A DNA stretch of 40,730 nt from JAGQRJ01 sp041402045 (GCA_041402045.1 JAWKSZ010000075.1:1-40730); one strand, 5' to 3'. Counted from the stretch's first letter, positions 18,766 through 28,456 are shown. Program-made: numbers and translations. Notes: generated by a model not told the origin, from the sequence alone.

Positions 18766-20943
18766 AGGAGCGCCTCTACACCGCCTTCCTCGAGGCCTGG
18801 GAGCTCGTGTGGAGCCCCCAGGGCAACACCCTGTTCGAGCTGGGGTGCGTGGCGCTCGTGGTCATGCTGCTCTTGCTGCGGCGGCTGCGGACGCGCCAAC
18901 GCCAGGCCGACCGCGCGCGGGAGAGCGTGTCCCTCGTGATCGGGGGCTGGGGCACCCGCGGGAAGAGCGGGACCGAGCGCAAGAAGGCGGCGCTGATCAA
19001 CGCCCTCGGCGTACGCTTCCTCTCCAAGACCACCGGGTGCGAGGCCATGGTGATCGCCGGCTACGACCTGGACGAGGCCCGCGAGCTCTACCTGTTCCGC
19101 CCTCACGACAAGGCCACGATCTGGGAGCAGGTCGACGTGCTCGAGACCGCGGAGGCCATGCAGGCCGACTGCTTCCTCTGGGAGTGCATGGGCCTGAACC
19201 CGGACTACGTGCAGACGCTGCAGCAGGTGTGGACCAAGGACGACCTCTCGACCCTGGTCAACGCCTACCCCGACCACCTGGACGTGCAGGGCCCGTCGGG
19301 GCGCGACGTGGCCCAGACGATCTCGTGCTTCATTCCGCCGGGGGGGAACGTGATCACCGCCGAGGTCGGCATGCTCCCGGTGCTCCAGCACACCGCCCAG
19401 GAGCGCGAGGCGCGCATGCGCACGATCCCGCCCTACGCCGGCGGGCTGATCTGCCCCGACGTGCTCGAGCGCGCGCCCTACCGCGTGCACCCGAGCAACA
19501 TGGCGCTCACGATCAAGATCGGCCAGGAGCTCGGCGTCGACCGTGACTTCGTGCTCAAGGAGGTCGCGGACTTCATTATCCCGGACCTGGGCGTGCTCAA
19601 GACCTACCCCAGCGCCGAGCGCCCGCTGCACGTCCTCGGCCGCGAGCTGATCTTCAGCAACTCCATGTCGGCGAACGAGCGCGCGGGGACGCTGTTCAAC
19701 TGGCGCCGCCTGCGCCTGCACACCCCGCGGGACGAGCGCGACGAGTGGGTCGTGTGCGTGATCAACAACCGCGCCGACCGCGTGCCGCGCTCCCGCGAGT
19801 TCGCCGCGATCATGGTCAACGACGTCGCCGCCTGCGGGTTCATGGTGATCGGCACCAACCTCGAGGGCATGCAGGGCTTCGTGGAGGAGGCCCTCGAGGA
19901 GCGCCTCGACCGGCTCAAGCCGCCCTCGCCCCGCGCCGCCGAGGGCGCCGAGGTCAGCGCCGCCCACATGGTGCGCACCTGGGCCGAGCAGGTCTTCGAG
20001 CGCGACACCGCGACCCTGCGCTTCCTGCCCCTGGACGTCCCCGCGCTCCACCGGCGGCTGGCGCGCATGGTGCCGGGCCTCGACCCCGAGGCCCTCGCCC
20101 CCCACGGCGTCGAGGTCCAGGCCCTGTGCGGGGCGCTCGAGGCCGCTCGCGAAGGCCAGCTCAACGCCGAGGAGCGCCAGTGGGTCGAGCGCTGCTGCGG
20201 CTGGCACCAGAGCGTGCTCCAGCACCGCCAGGCCCTCGACGCCGCCCTCGAGGCCGGCGGCGGGGGCCCGATCGAGAGCTGGGCGCGCAAGCACCGCGAG
20301 TGGTATCGCGGCCTGTTCTGGGAGGGCGTTCTTCAACGTCGAGGACACCCTGATCAAGGGCCCGGCCTTGTTCCGCTGATCGCCGGCCGCTGCCCATCCC
20401 GCGCCCAGGTGCACGTGGTCAGCATGCAGAACATCAAGGGCACCGGCCTCGACTTCGCGCTGCGCTGGGTGCGCCAGGGCGCGATCGACCGCGCCCTGGG
20501 CGGCTCTCGAGCTTCAACCCCACGGTCCAGTCCCGCTCCCTCGAGTCCCTGCGCCAGCTCCAGGACCTGGTCGACTTCCGAGGTCGACCTGATCCGCCGC
20601 GGGATCCAGGACGTGCTCCAGGGCGAGCTCTCCCTCACCTTCCGCCGCGAGCTCACGAGCTACCTCGAGTCCTCCCGCCGCCGACGCCGGCCAGCCCACC
20701 TGCCCCAGCCCGACGAGGCCACGCCCAACGGCACGTCCCCGCCTGGCTCAAGCTCCTGGTCAAGCTCAGAGCCCCTGCTCGACTCCGCCGCCTCGGTCTG
20801 GCGCACCCAACGCGCCCGCCGCGCCACCCGGGACTACACGCGACGAGCGGATCTCCATGGACCGCGCCGTCGACGTCACCGACATGACGGTCCAGCAAAG
20901 GAGCGGAACCACACCTCCTCTCTCGGGCGCCGCGACGGCCTGA
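18762..20943 (+). CDS. capB: CapB/PgsB-like ATP-dependent amide ligase, extended, with frameshifts in the 3' third
   Basis: CapB/PgsB is the ATP-using amide ligase that polymerises gamma-glutamate at the membrane. The start is GTG at 18762, overlapping the upstream TGA as GTGA behind a strong GAGGAGG site. An N-terminal membrane helix (about 26-40) precedes the P-loop GGWGTRGKSGT (61-71). Family landmarks follow in order: SKTTGCEAMVI, ECMGLNPDY (141-149), DHLDVQGP (171-178), HPSNMAL, FSNSMSANERAGTLFNWRR, NNRADRVPRSREFA, then a terminal SMQNIKGTGLD. Each matches Bacillus PgsB. An extra block of about 130 residues lies before the last motif, so it is much longer than the usual 390-400 aa. The frame breaks near 20325, 20378, 20505, 20580 and again at 20700-20840. 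The fragments (AFFNVEDTLIKGPALFR, LSSFNPTVQSRSLESLRQL, RDERISMDRAVDVTDM) still look coding. The end at 20943 is my best guess. Confidence 0.85.
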
Positions 20944-21076
20944 CCTCGCGGAGCCTTGGCGCTCTTGGCGGCCTTGGCGGTTCACTCTCCGGAGTAGCGG
21001 ACGCGTCGTGACCTGGAAGGCAGGGGCAGGGGGGCTCCGCTGAAGGGGGCGCGGCCCCGACCCAAAGCCCGCCCAC

Positions 21077-23950
21077 CTACCGCGACGCCGACGCCTCCAA
21101 GGTGCTCGTGACCCCGGCGCGCGGGGCGACGAGGCCGGTGTCCTGCGCGCGCTGGGCGCGGACGCTGGCGGCGCGGGCGGCGAGGACCTCGCGCAAGAGC
21201 GGGCGCTCGCCGTAGACCTCGCTCAACGCGGCGAGGACCTCGAGCTCGTCGTCGTAGGCCTGGGGGCGGTTGCGCGACGCGCGGCGCAGGGCCGAGCGCA
21301 GCTCGAAGGTCGAGTAGCGCCGGCCGAGCCGGGCGAGCACGTCGCCCCGCCCCGCGTAGGGGTCTCCTCCGCCGAGGTGCAGGGCCGCGTCGTCCAGGCC
21401 CTCGAGCAGCGCGCCCTCGCGGCGGTGCTCGCGGTAGACCTCGCGGGCGTGCCGCGCGCTGTCCGCAGCGTAGGCGTCGAGGTAGCGCTCGCTGTCCGCC
21501 GCGATCCGGGCCTCGTCGGCGGCCACCAGGTGCTCGACGTAGGCCTGGAGGCTCCCGTGCTCGGCCAGCACGCGCTGCTTCAGGTTCGGGTGCTGCTCCA
21601 GGCGCTCGAGGGCCACCGCTCGCGCCTCCGCTGCCTCACGGGCTTGCTCGGCGGGCCCCTCCAGGCGCGCGCGCAGGAGCGCCTCGTCCCGGTGCAGGGG
21701 GGTCGCGAGGTGCTCGCGGTAGTCGACCCAGGCCGCGTGGTAGGCGTCGAGAGCGGCCTCGAACGCGCCCGGGTCCTCCGCCGCCGCCGCCGCCGCGAAG
21801 AACGTCTGACCCGCGTCGGCCAGGGTCGCGCGGGCGTCGGCCAGGTCCAGGCGCGCGGTAGCCCAGTGGTCGGCCTGCTCCGCGACGTAGAGCACGACCG
21901 CCAGCTCGGCGGCGGTGTAGAACCAGCCGCCGAGCCGCGCCAGGCGGCTGCCGCTGGCGCCGAAGCGCGCCAGGGCGCTGCGCCCCTGGGCGCTCTTGAG
22001 CTCGACCACCCAGCGCAGGCCCTTGACCCCGCCCTGGACCGCCGCCGAGCTCAGCCCGAGGGAGGTGAGCGAGATCGCGAAGCTGCGCCCGCTGAGCTGG
22101 CCCTCGACCAGCATGGGCAGCGCCAGGCCGGCGCCGAGGACCAGGCTGTTCTTGAGCACGCCGTTCACGAAGCCCGGGCGCAGGCGGCGCTCGAGGGTGC
22201 GCAGGTAGACCGCCTGGGTCGCGCGGGCGCCGCCCACGAACAGGCCGTAGTGCAGGTAGAAGTCGGTGGAGAGCAGGTAGTCGAAGAACTCCTCGGTGCG
22301 CACTCGGTCGCCGGTCGCGGCGACGACGGCCAGCTCCTTGAGGAACAGGGCCAGGGTGAACTGGCCGAGGGCCGCGCCCTCGTGGCGCACCCGCGCCCAG
22401 TCGACGGTGCGGTCCGCGCGGCGGTAGCGCTCGAGCTCGCGCTCGGTCCCCGCGGGGCGCTCGAGCTCGATCGTGAGCGTGCGCCGGGGGTCCGCCGCGG
22501 AGACCCCGCGGCGACCCTCGCGGTAGGCCTTGCCGAACAGCTCGAGGACCTCGGCCTCGCTCATGCCGCCGCCCTGGGCCACCGGCGCGAGGTGCTGGTT
22601 GTAGAGGTGGGCCAGGCGGTGGAACAGCGCGGTCTCCACGGTCGCGCCCTTGAGCGAGGCGTACTCCTTGAGCTGGTCGGGCCACCAGGTGTAGTTGCTG
22701 CCCTCCCACGCGCGCTGCATGGCCTGGCGGCTGCGCTGCTCGCCGTCGGAGTTGCCCACGTCCGGGATCTCGCCGAGCAGGCTCACGTTCTGGTCGTGGA
22801 GCATGCCGTGGAAGAAGAACCGGCCTTGACCGATCCCGCCCTGGAAGATCCCGGCGGTGCGGCCCATGCGCTCGACGAAGGCCCGGATCACCTCGCCGTC
22901 GCTGAGCGGCTGGGTGCGGCCCACCCCGCGCAGCTCGGCCTCGAGCTTGGCCTTGAGCTCGGCCAGGAGTCGCGCCTTCTGCTGGCGCGACATGTGGTCC
23001 AGGTCCGAGACCCGCAGGTTCTCGCGCGCGCGGCGCACGAACACCGCGACCGGGCGCCAGCCCTCGCTCTTGCTCCACTCCATGTAGGGCAGGGCCACGA
23101 TCGCCACCGGCTCGTAGATCGCGACCCCCGCCCGGCGCAGGGTCTCGGTCTTCTGCCAGTCGCGGACCGCCTCGGGGAGGGAAGGTGCCGGTCGCCTTGG
23201 TGTTGAAGCGGTTCTTGCCCGCCGCCCGGGGGTGGGACCGATCCCCTTGAGCACGTCCGCGGTCTCGGCGCCCAGCGGGTGCGGCACCGGCGGGCCGAGG
23301 ACCGCGCGCCCGACCTCGCGGTGCGCCAGCCCCGGGCGGAGTACGCCCTCGCCGGCGCTCTCGCCCAGCACCCGGCCGTAGAGCTCGAGGGCCAGCGCCT
23401 CGCGCGGGCCCGTGCCCGGGAGCGCGACCGTCTCGCTGAGCTGGACCACCCGCGCCCCCGGCACCGGCTGGAGCGAGAGCGTCTTCACGCCGTTCGTCCC
23501 CAGCACCCGCGCCAGCCGCGCCTCCTCCACGTTCAGGTTCGCGAGCTGGACCGAGGGCGCGCCCTTGGGCGCCGAGAGCGCCATGTCGAGCACCTCGAGC
23601 TTCTGGAGCAGCTCTGGCTTGCCCACGTCGGCGGAGCCGATCCCGCCGGCCTCGACCGCGCGCTGTCCGTCGGCGCGGAAGCCCTCCGCGTCGAAGGGGC
23701 GCCCGTGAACCAGGTCGGCCAGGTGCCGCTCGAGGCCCATGCGCGGACCGAGCTCGGCGAGGTAGGGGTCCTTGTAGAGGGTCTCGCTCAAGCGCCCGGC
23801 CGCCGCCTGGCGCGCCTCGAGGGTCTCGGCCTGGCGGATCGCCTGGACCTCGGCGTTCAGGTCCAGGACCTCGCCCCCGAACGGGTGCTGCGCCAGCGCC
23901 TGCAGCGCGCACAGCGCGGCGATCAGCACCCCGAGCCGAACTCGAGTCAT
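21077..23950 (-). CDS. Exported protein of unknown function, two internal membrane segments
   Basis: The start is well set by GGAGGGAGG upstream of the ATG at 23948-23950 and by a clean signal peptide (LGVLIAALCALQALAQ). About 957 residues. The middle part has a conserved-looking histidine-containing stretch (FFFHGMLHDQNVSLLGEIP, then WWPDQLKEYASLKGA) followed by two hydrophobic segments (near KNSLVLGAGLALPMLVEG and TAAELAVVLYVAEQ). The C-terminal third is charged and helical with possible coiled coil. Between about 23178 and 23230 the open frame reads an Arg/Pro-rich nonsense-like patch, while a neighbouring frame gives AGKNRFNTKATGTF. A pair of compensating single-base indels in G/C runs is likely. 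It converges on capB and diverges from parC. I recognise no family, and a link to the polymer operon is unproven. Confidence 0.75.
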   Translation of the reverse strand: MTRVRLGVLIAALCALQALAQHPFGGEVLDLNAEVQAIRQAETLEARQAAAGRLSETLYKDPYLAELGPRMGLERHLADLVHGRPFDAEGFRADGQRAVEAGGIGSADVGKPELLQKLEVLDMALSAPKGAPSVQLANLNVEEARLARVLGTNGVKTLSLQPVPGARVVQLSETVALPGTGPREALALELYGRVLGESAGEGVLRPGLAHREVGRAVLGPPVPHPLGAETADVLKGIGPTPGRRARTASTPRRPAPSLPEAVRDWQKTETLRRAGVAIYEPVAIVALPYMEWSKSEGWRPVAVFVRRARENLRVSDLDHMSRQQKARLLAELKAKLEAELRGVGRTQPLSDGEVIRAFVERMGRTAGIFQGGIGQGRFFFHGMLHDQNVSLLGEIPDVGNSDGEQRSRQAMQRAWEGSNYTWWPDQLKEYASLKGATVETALFHRLAHLYNQHLAPVAQGGGMSEAEVLELFGKAYREGRRGVSAADPRRTLTIELERPAGTERELERYRRADRTVDWARVRHEGAALGQFTLALFLKELAVVAATGDRVRTEEFFDYLLSTDFYLHYGLFVGGARATQAVYLRTLERRLRPGFVNGVLKNSLVLGAGLALPMLVEGQLSGRSFAISLTSLGLSSAAVQGGVKGLRWVVELKSAQGRSALARFGASGSRLARLGGWFYTAAELAVVLYVAEQADHWATARLDLADARATLADAGQTFFAAAAAAEDPGAFEAALDAYHAAWVDYREHLATPLHRDEALLRARLEGPAEQAREAAEARAVALERLEQHPNLKQRVLAEHGSLQAYVEHLVAADEARIAADSERYLDAYAADSARHAREVYREHRREGALLEGLDDAALHLGGGDPYAGRGDVLARLGRRYSTFELRSALRRASRNRPQAYDDELEVLAALSEVYGERPLLREVLAARAASVRAQRAQDTGLVAPRAGVTSTLEASASR

Positions 23951-24227
23951 GAGACCCTCCCTCCAACGGCGGAAACCGCAGGCGGCGTGCCACCTGTGCG
24001 CTCGCTGTAACCTTCGACGGGCCGACGATTTCGCCAGGGGTGCGACCCACCTGCCCGAATCGGTCAGGCCATGGTTCGATCGGCCGCGACGCGGGGGTTA
24101 CGGAACGCTGATTCCGCCGCCCGCCGACGCAGCTCCCGGCCCCGCGGGCCCTTAGCGCGGGGCCCCCCCAGGTTTGACCCGTCGGGCGCTTGGTGTAGGG
24201 TGCGCACCCCACACCCCTGGAGGAGGC
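23951..24227. promoter_or_regulatory. Divergent intergenic region with a 9-bp perfect hairpin upstream of parC
   Basis: This 277-bp region separates the exported-protein gene (leftward) from parC (rightward), so it should hold both promoters. No convincing -35/-10 pair is visible in this GC-rich DNA. A perfect inverted repeat GGCCCCGCG / CGCGGGGCC (24138-24146 and 24156-24164, 9-nt loop) followed by seven C lies 64 bp before the parC ATG. It could be an operator or leader hairpin. It has no T-run, so it is not a classical terminator. Confidence 0.35.
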
Positions 24228-26531
24228 ATGGCCCAGTCGGTCGAGCCGATCGAGCTCTCCCAGACCGCCCGCGAGCGCTACCTGCGCTACGCCATGAGCG
24301 TGATCACCGCCCGCGCGCTGCCCGACGTGCGCGACGGGCTCAAGCCGGTGCAGCGGCGGATCCTCTACGTCATGGAGACGGTGCTGCACCTGCGCGCCGA
24401 CGGGCAGCCCAAGAAGTCGGCCCAGGTCGTGGGTCGCGTCATGGGTGAATACCACCCCCACGGCGACTCGGCGATCTACGAGGCGCTGGTGCGCATGGCT
24501 CAGCCCTGGGCCCTGCGCTACCCGCTGATCGAGGGGCAGGGCAACTTCGGCGCGATCACCGGCGACAGCGCGGCGGCCTTCCGCTACACCGAGGCCAAGC
24601 TGCGCAGCCTGGCGACGTCGCTCATGGAGACGCTGAAGGAGGACACGGTCCCCTTCCGCCCGACCTACGACGCCAAGACCACCGAGCCCGAGGTCCTGCC
24701 CACCCCCGCGCCGCTCCTGCTGTTGAACGGCTCGACCGGGATCGCCGTGGGCATGGCCACGAACATTCCGCCGCACAACCTGGAGGAGGTGATCAAGGCC
24801 ACGATCTCCCTGATCGACAAGCCCGACACCTCGGTCGCCCAGCTCACGCGCACCGTCAAGGGCCCGGACTTCCCCACCGGCGGGGAGATCCTCTCGACCA
24901 AGGCCGAGCTGCGCGAGATCTACGAGACCGGGCGCGGCTCGATCAAGGTCCGCGGGACCTACACCGTGGAGACCGTGCAGCCCAAGGGCAAGCGCGTCCC
25001 GCGGGTGAGCCTGGTGATCGACTCGATCCCCTACGGCTCGACCACCGCCCAGGTCCTGAGCAAGATCAAGGACCTCGTCGACACCCGCAAGCTCCCGGGG
25101 ATCGAGCACGTCAGCGACCAGACCGACGCCAAGGGCGTGCGGCTCGTGCTCCAGCTCGAGAGCGGCGCCGACCCCGAGCTGCTCATGGGGGCGATCTACA
25201 AGTACTCGAACCTCGAGACCAGCTACGGCATGAACCTCACCTGCCTCCTGCCCACGCCCACCGGCGTCGGGCGACCGGCGGTGTGCAACCTCAAGGAGCT
25301 GCTGCAGGCCTGGCTCGACTTCCGCTTCGAGGTCGTGACCCGCTCGATCGAGTTCCGCAAGGCCCGGCTCGAGGAGCGGATCCATATCCTCGAGGGCCTG
25401 CAGAAGGTGCTCGGAAACGTGGACGCCGCGATCAAGCTGATCCGCGCCGCCAAGGACAAGGCCGACGCCCGCGAGAAGCTCTGCGCGAAGTACAAGCTCG
25501 ACGACCTCCAGGCCAACGCCGTGCTCGAGATCCAGCTCTACCGCCTGGCGCAGCTCGAGGTGAAGAAGATCAAGGACGAGCTCACCGAGAAGTCCAAGGA
25601 GCGCGACCGCCTGGCGCGCCTGCTCAAGGGGCAGAAACCGCGTTGGGACCTGATCAAGGACGAGCTCCAGGCCTTCGCCAAGGCCCACGGCGATCGCAAG
25701 CGCCTGACCAAGATCGTGGCCCCCGACGAGGACGAGGGGACCTTCGACGCCACGCTCCTGATCAAGAAGGAGGACACCCACGTGCTCCTCTCGCGCGAGG
25801 GACGCCTGCGCCGTCAGCGCGCGCTGGACTCGGTGGACAAGGTCCGCCTGCGCGAGGGTGACGCGCTGTTGTGCGTGATCCAGGGCGCGACCACCGAGAA
25901 CGCCGCGGTGTTCACCAACTTCGGCAGCGCCTACGTGTTCCCCCTGCACCAGGCCCCGGCGACCACCGGTTACGGCGACCCGATCCAGAAGTTCTTCAGC
26001 TTCAAGGACGGGGAGAAGGTCGTGTCCGCCACGAGCCTCGACCCGCGGCTGGTGACCGTCGAGGCCTCGGCGCTCCTCGTCGCCACCGCCAAGGGCCAGA
26101 TCCTGCGCGTGCCCCTGAGCCTGCACAACGAGCCCTCGACCCGGGCCGGGCGCAAGCTCGCGCGCCTGGCCAAGGGCGACGAGGTCGTGTCGGTGGACGT
26201 GGTGGGCGTCGACGACGAGGGCGAGGTGCTCGTGGCCACGAGCAAGGGCAACGCGACCAAGCTCGCCCTGGCCGACGTGCCCCTGCTCTCGGCGGCGGGC
26301 AAGGGCCGGCGCGCGGCGCGCCTGGGCAAGCAGGAGACCCTCGTCGCCGCCACCGGCGCCGACAAGCTCGTGCTGGAGACGACCCGCGGCTCCGAGGACA
26401 GCGTGCTCTCGCGGCACCTCTCCCGGGGCGAGATCGGGGGCAAGCTGCAGGAGGTCAAGCAGCGCGGCGGCTGGACCCGCGCGCTGCCCAAGCTCGACCT
26501 GTTCGAGCTCGTCGAAGAAGGTGAGGAGTAA
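24228..26531 (+). CDS. parC: DNA topoisomerase IV subunit A (type IIA topoisomerase breakage-reunion subunit)
   Basis: The subunit cleaves and rejoins duplex DNA, and with ParE it decatenates daughter chromosomes using ATP. The ATG at 24228 follows GGAGGAGG by five bases. The protein has 767 aa. The quinolone-resistance region GEYHPHGDSAIYEALVRMAQ contains Ser81 and Glu85, the usual drug-sensitive type (Glu at the second site, as in ParC). Catalytic Tyr120 lies in AAFRYTEAKL. The tower and coiled-coil region follows, and the C-terminal beta-pinwheel (from about residue 515) has degenerate blades. No canonical GyrA box (QRRGGKG) is present, so ParC is preferred over GyrA. That choice is not certain without knowing whether another gyrA exists. 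The stop overlaps the parE start by one base (TAATG). Confidence 0.9.
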   Translation: MAQSVEPIELSQTARERYLRYAMSVITARALPDVRDGLKPVQRRILYVMETVLHLRADGQPKKSAQVVGRVMGEYHPHGDSAIYEALVRMAQPWALRYPLIEGQGNFGAITGDSAAAFRYTEAKLRSLATSLMETLKEDTVPFRPTYDAKTTEPEVLPTPAPLLLLNGSTGIAVGMATNIPPHNLEEVIKATISLIDKPDTSVAQLTRTVKGPDFPTGGEILSTKAELREIYETGRGSIKVRGTYTVETVQPKGKRVPRVSLVIDSIPYGSTTAQVLSKIKDLVDTRKLPGIEHVSDQTDAKGVRLVLQLESGADPELLMGAIYKYSNLETSYGMNLTCLLPTPTGVGRPAVCNLKELLQAWLDFRFEVVTRSIEFRKARLEERIHILEGLQKVLGNVDAAIKLIRAAKDKADAREKLCAKYKLDDLQANAVLEIQLYRLAQLEVKKIKDELTEKSKERDRLARLLKGQKPRWDLIKDELQAFAKAHGDRKRLTKIVAPDEDEGTFDATLLIKKEDTHVLLSREGRLRRQRALDSVDKVRLREGDALLCVIQGATTENAAVFTNFGSAYVFPLHQAPATTGYGDPIQKFFSFKDGEKVVSATSLDPRLVTVEASALLVATAKGQILRVPLSLHNEPSTRAGRKLARLAKGDEVVSVDVVGVDDEGEVLVATSKGNATKLALADVPLLSAAGKGRRAARLGKQETLVAATGADKLVLETTRGSEDSVLSRHLSRGEIGGKLQEVKQRGGWTRALPKLDLFELVEEGEE

Positions 26532-28456
26532 TGGCCAAGAGCTACGACGCCAAGGACATTACGGTCCTCGAGGGCCTGGAGCCCGTGCGCCAGCGCCCGG
26601 CGATGTACATCGGCGGGGTCGGCCGCGACGGCTACCACCACCTCCTGACCGAGATCCTCGACAACTCGATCGACGAGGCGATCAACGGCCACGCGGGCAC
26701 GATCGAGGTCGCGCTCAGCGCCGAGCGCGACGCGATCACCGTGATCGACAACGGCCGCGGGATCCCGATCGACATGCACCCCAAGCACAAGCAGCCGGCG
26801 GTGACCCTGATCCTGACCACGCTGCACGCGGGCGGGAAGTTCGGCCAGGACAACTACGTGCACTCGGGCGGGCTCCACGGCGTGGGCTCGAGCGTGGTCA
26901 ACGCGCTCAGCGAGTGGTTCGAGGTCACCGTCAAGCGCGACGGGCGCGAGCACACCCAGCGCTTCGAGCGCGGCGTGCCCACCACCAAGCTCACCAAGGG
27001 CGCCAAGGTCCAGGGCACCGGGACCACGATCCGCTTCGCCCCGGACCCCGAGATCTTCGGCAAGCGCCTGCGCTTCGACCCCGAGCGGATCGTGCGCAAG
27101 CTCGACGACCTGAGCTTCGTGCACGCCGGCGTGCGCTTCCTGTTCGAGGACCAGGCCAGCGGCAAGCGCACCCAGTTCCACCAGAAGGAGGGGATCAACG
27201 CGCTCTTGAACCGCGCGATCACGCGCCAGGGGATCGAGCGCACCCTCCCCGAGAACTTCAGCTTCCGCCGCGACGCCAAGGACGAGCAGATCGGGCGGCT
27301 CGAGGTCGTGCTCACCTGGACCGACGCCCGGGACGAGCGCCTGCGGAGCTACGTCAACGGTGTGCACACCGGCAGCGGCGGGACCCACGAGACCGGGCTG
27401 CGCTCGGCGGTGGCCAAGGCCGTGCGCGGCTACATGAAGACCCACAAGGTCTCCCTGCCCAAGAGCCTCAAGATCACCAACGAGGACATTCGCGAGGGGG
27501 TAGTCGCGATCGTCTCGGTGTTCATGTCCGACCCCCAGTTCCAGGGGCAGACCAAGAACCGGCTGAACAACCCCGAGGCCAGCGCCGCCGTGGAGAACGC
27601 GGTGTTCCCCGCCCTCGAGCAGTGGCTGAACGAGCACGCGAGCTTCGCCGAGGCCGTGATCAGCCGGGCGAGCATCGCCGCGCGCGCGCGCCAGGCCAGC
27701 CGCGACGCCGCCGCCGACGTGCGCAAGAAGGGGCGCAAGAAGAAGACGAGCATGCCCGACAAGCTCGCCGAGTGCGCGTCCAACGACGCCGAGGAGTGCG
27801 AGCTGTTCATCGTCGAGGGCGACAGCGCCGGCGGCTCGGCCAAGCAGGAGCGCGATCGCAAGACCCAGGCCGTGCTCCCCCTGCGCGGCAAGGTGCTGAA
27901 CAGCGAGCAGGCGAGCCTGAAGAAGGTGCTCGAGAACCGCGAGCTCTCGGACATCGTCAACGCCCTGGGCTGCGGCCTGGGCGACCAGTTCGACGCGGAG
28001 CAGCTCAACTACCACAAGGTGATCCTGCTCATGGACGCCGACTCCGACGGCGACCACATCACCACGCTGCTGCTCACGTTCTTCTACCGCTACATGCCGG
28101 GGCTGATCAAAGCCGGCCACCTCTACGTGGCCCAGCCCCCCTTGTTCCGCGTGGAGCTGGGCAAGGAGACCCACTGGGCCACGACCGAGGCCGCCCTCGC
28201 CAAGCTGCTGGAGAAGGAGGGCAAGAACCGCAAGCCCACGATCAGCCGCTTCAAGGGCCTCGGCGAAATGCCCCCGGCCATGCTGGCCGAGACCACCCTG
28301 CGCCCCAAGTCGCGCAACCTGCTCCAGGTCGTGGCCCCCAACACCCTCGACACCGACAAGACCCTGCGCGACCTCATGGGCAAGAACACCCAGGCCCGCT
28401 TCGACTACATCATGGAAGAAGCCGCGACCCTCGACCTCGCCGAGGTCGACATCTAG
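26531..28456 (+). CDS. parE: DNA topoisomerase IV subunit B (ATPase/TOPRIM subunit)
   Basis: The 641-aa ATPase partner of ParC. The GHKL ATP site includes Glu41 and Asn45 in EILDNSIDEA, the NGRGIPI box (74-80) and GLHGVGSSVVNA (114-125). The transducer Lys342 sits in QTKNRLNN. The TOPRIM metal-binding part has EGDSAGGSAKQ (429-439) and DADSDGD (502-508). The length fits ParE or short-form GyrB without the proteobacterial insertion. A basic insert (VRKKGRKKKTSMPD, about 397-410) precedes the TOPRIM domain. ATG at 26531 overlaps the parC stop, giving tight co-translation of the two subunits. The order A then B is less common than B then A. Confidence 0.92.
   Translation: MAKSYDAKDITVLEGLEPVRQRPAMYIGGVGRDGYHHLLTEILDNSIDEAINGHAGTIEVALSAERDAITVIDNGRGIPIDMHPKHKQPAVTLILTTLHAGGKFGQDNYVHSGGLHGVGSSVVNALSEWFEVTVKRDGREHTQRFERGVPTTKLTKGAKVQGTGTTIRFAPDPEIFGKRLRFDPERIVRKLDDLSFVHAGVRFLFEDQASGKRTQFHQKEGINALLNRAITRQGIERTLPENFSFRRDAKDEQIGRLEVVLTWTDARDERLRSYVNGVHTGSGGTHETGLRSAVAKAVRGYMKTHKVSLPKSLKITNEDIREGVVAIVSVFMSDPQFQGQTKNRLNNPEASAAVENAVFPALEQWLNEHASFAEAVISRASIAARARQASRDAAADVRKKGRKKKTSMPDKLAECASNDAEECELFIVEGDSAGGSAKQERDRKTQAVLPLRGKVLNSEQASLKKVLENRELSDIVNALGCGLGDQFDAEQLNYHKVILLMDADSDGDHITTLLLTFFYRYMPGLIKAGHLYVAQPPLFRVELGKETHWATTEAALAKLLEKEGKNRKPTISRFKGLGEMPPAMLAETTLRPKSRNLLQVVAPNTLDTDKTLRDLMGKNTQARFDYIMEEAATLDLAEVDI

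Noticed and set aside
24138..24164. Rho-independent terminator
   Set aside because: The stem is strong but followed by C and not T residues, and no gene ends just before it on the + strand.
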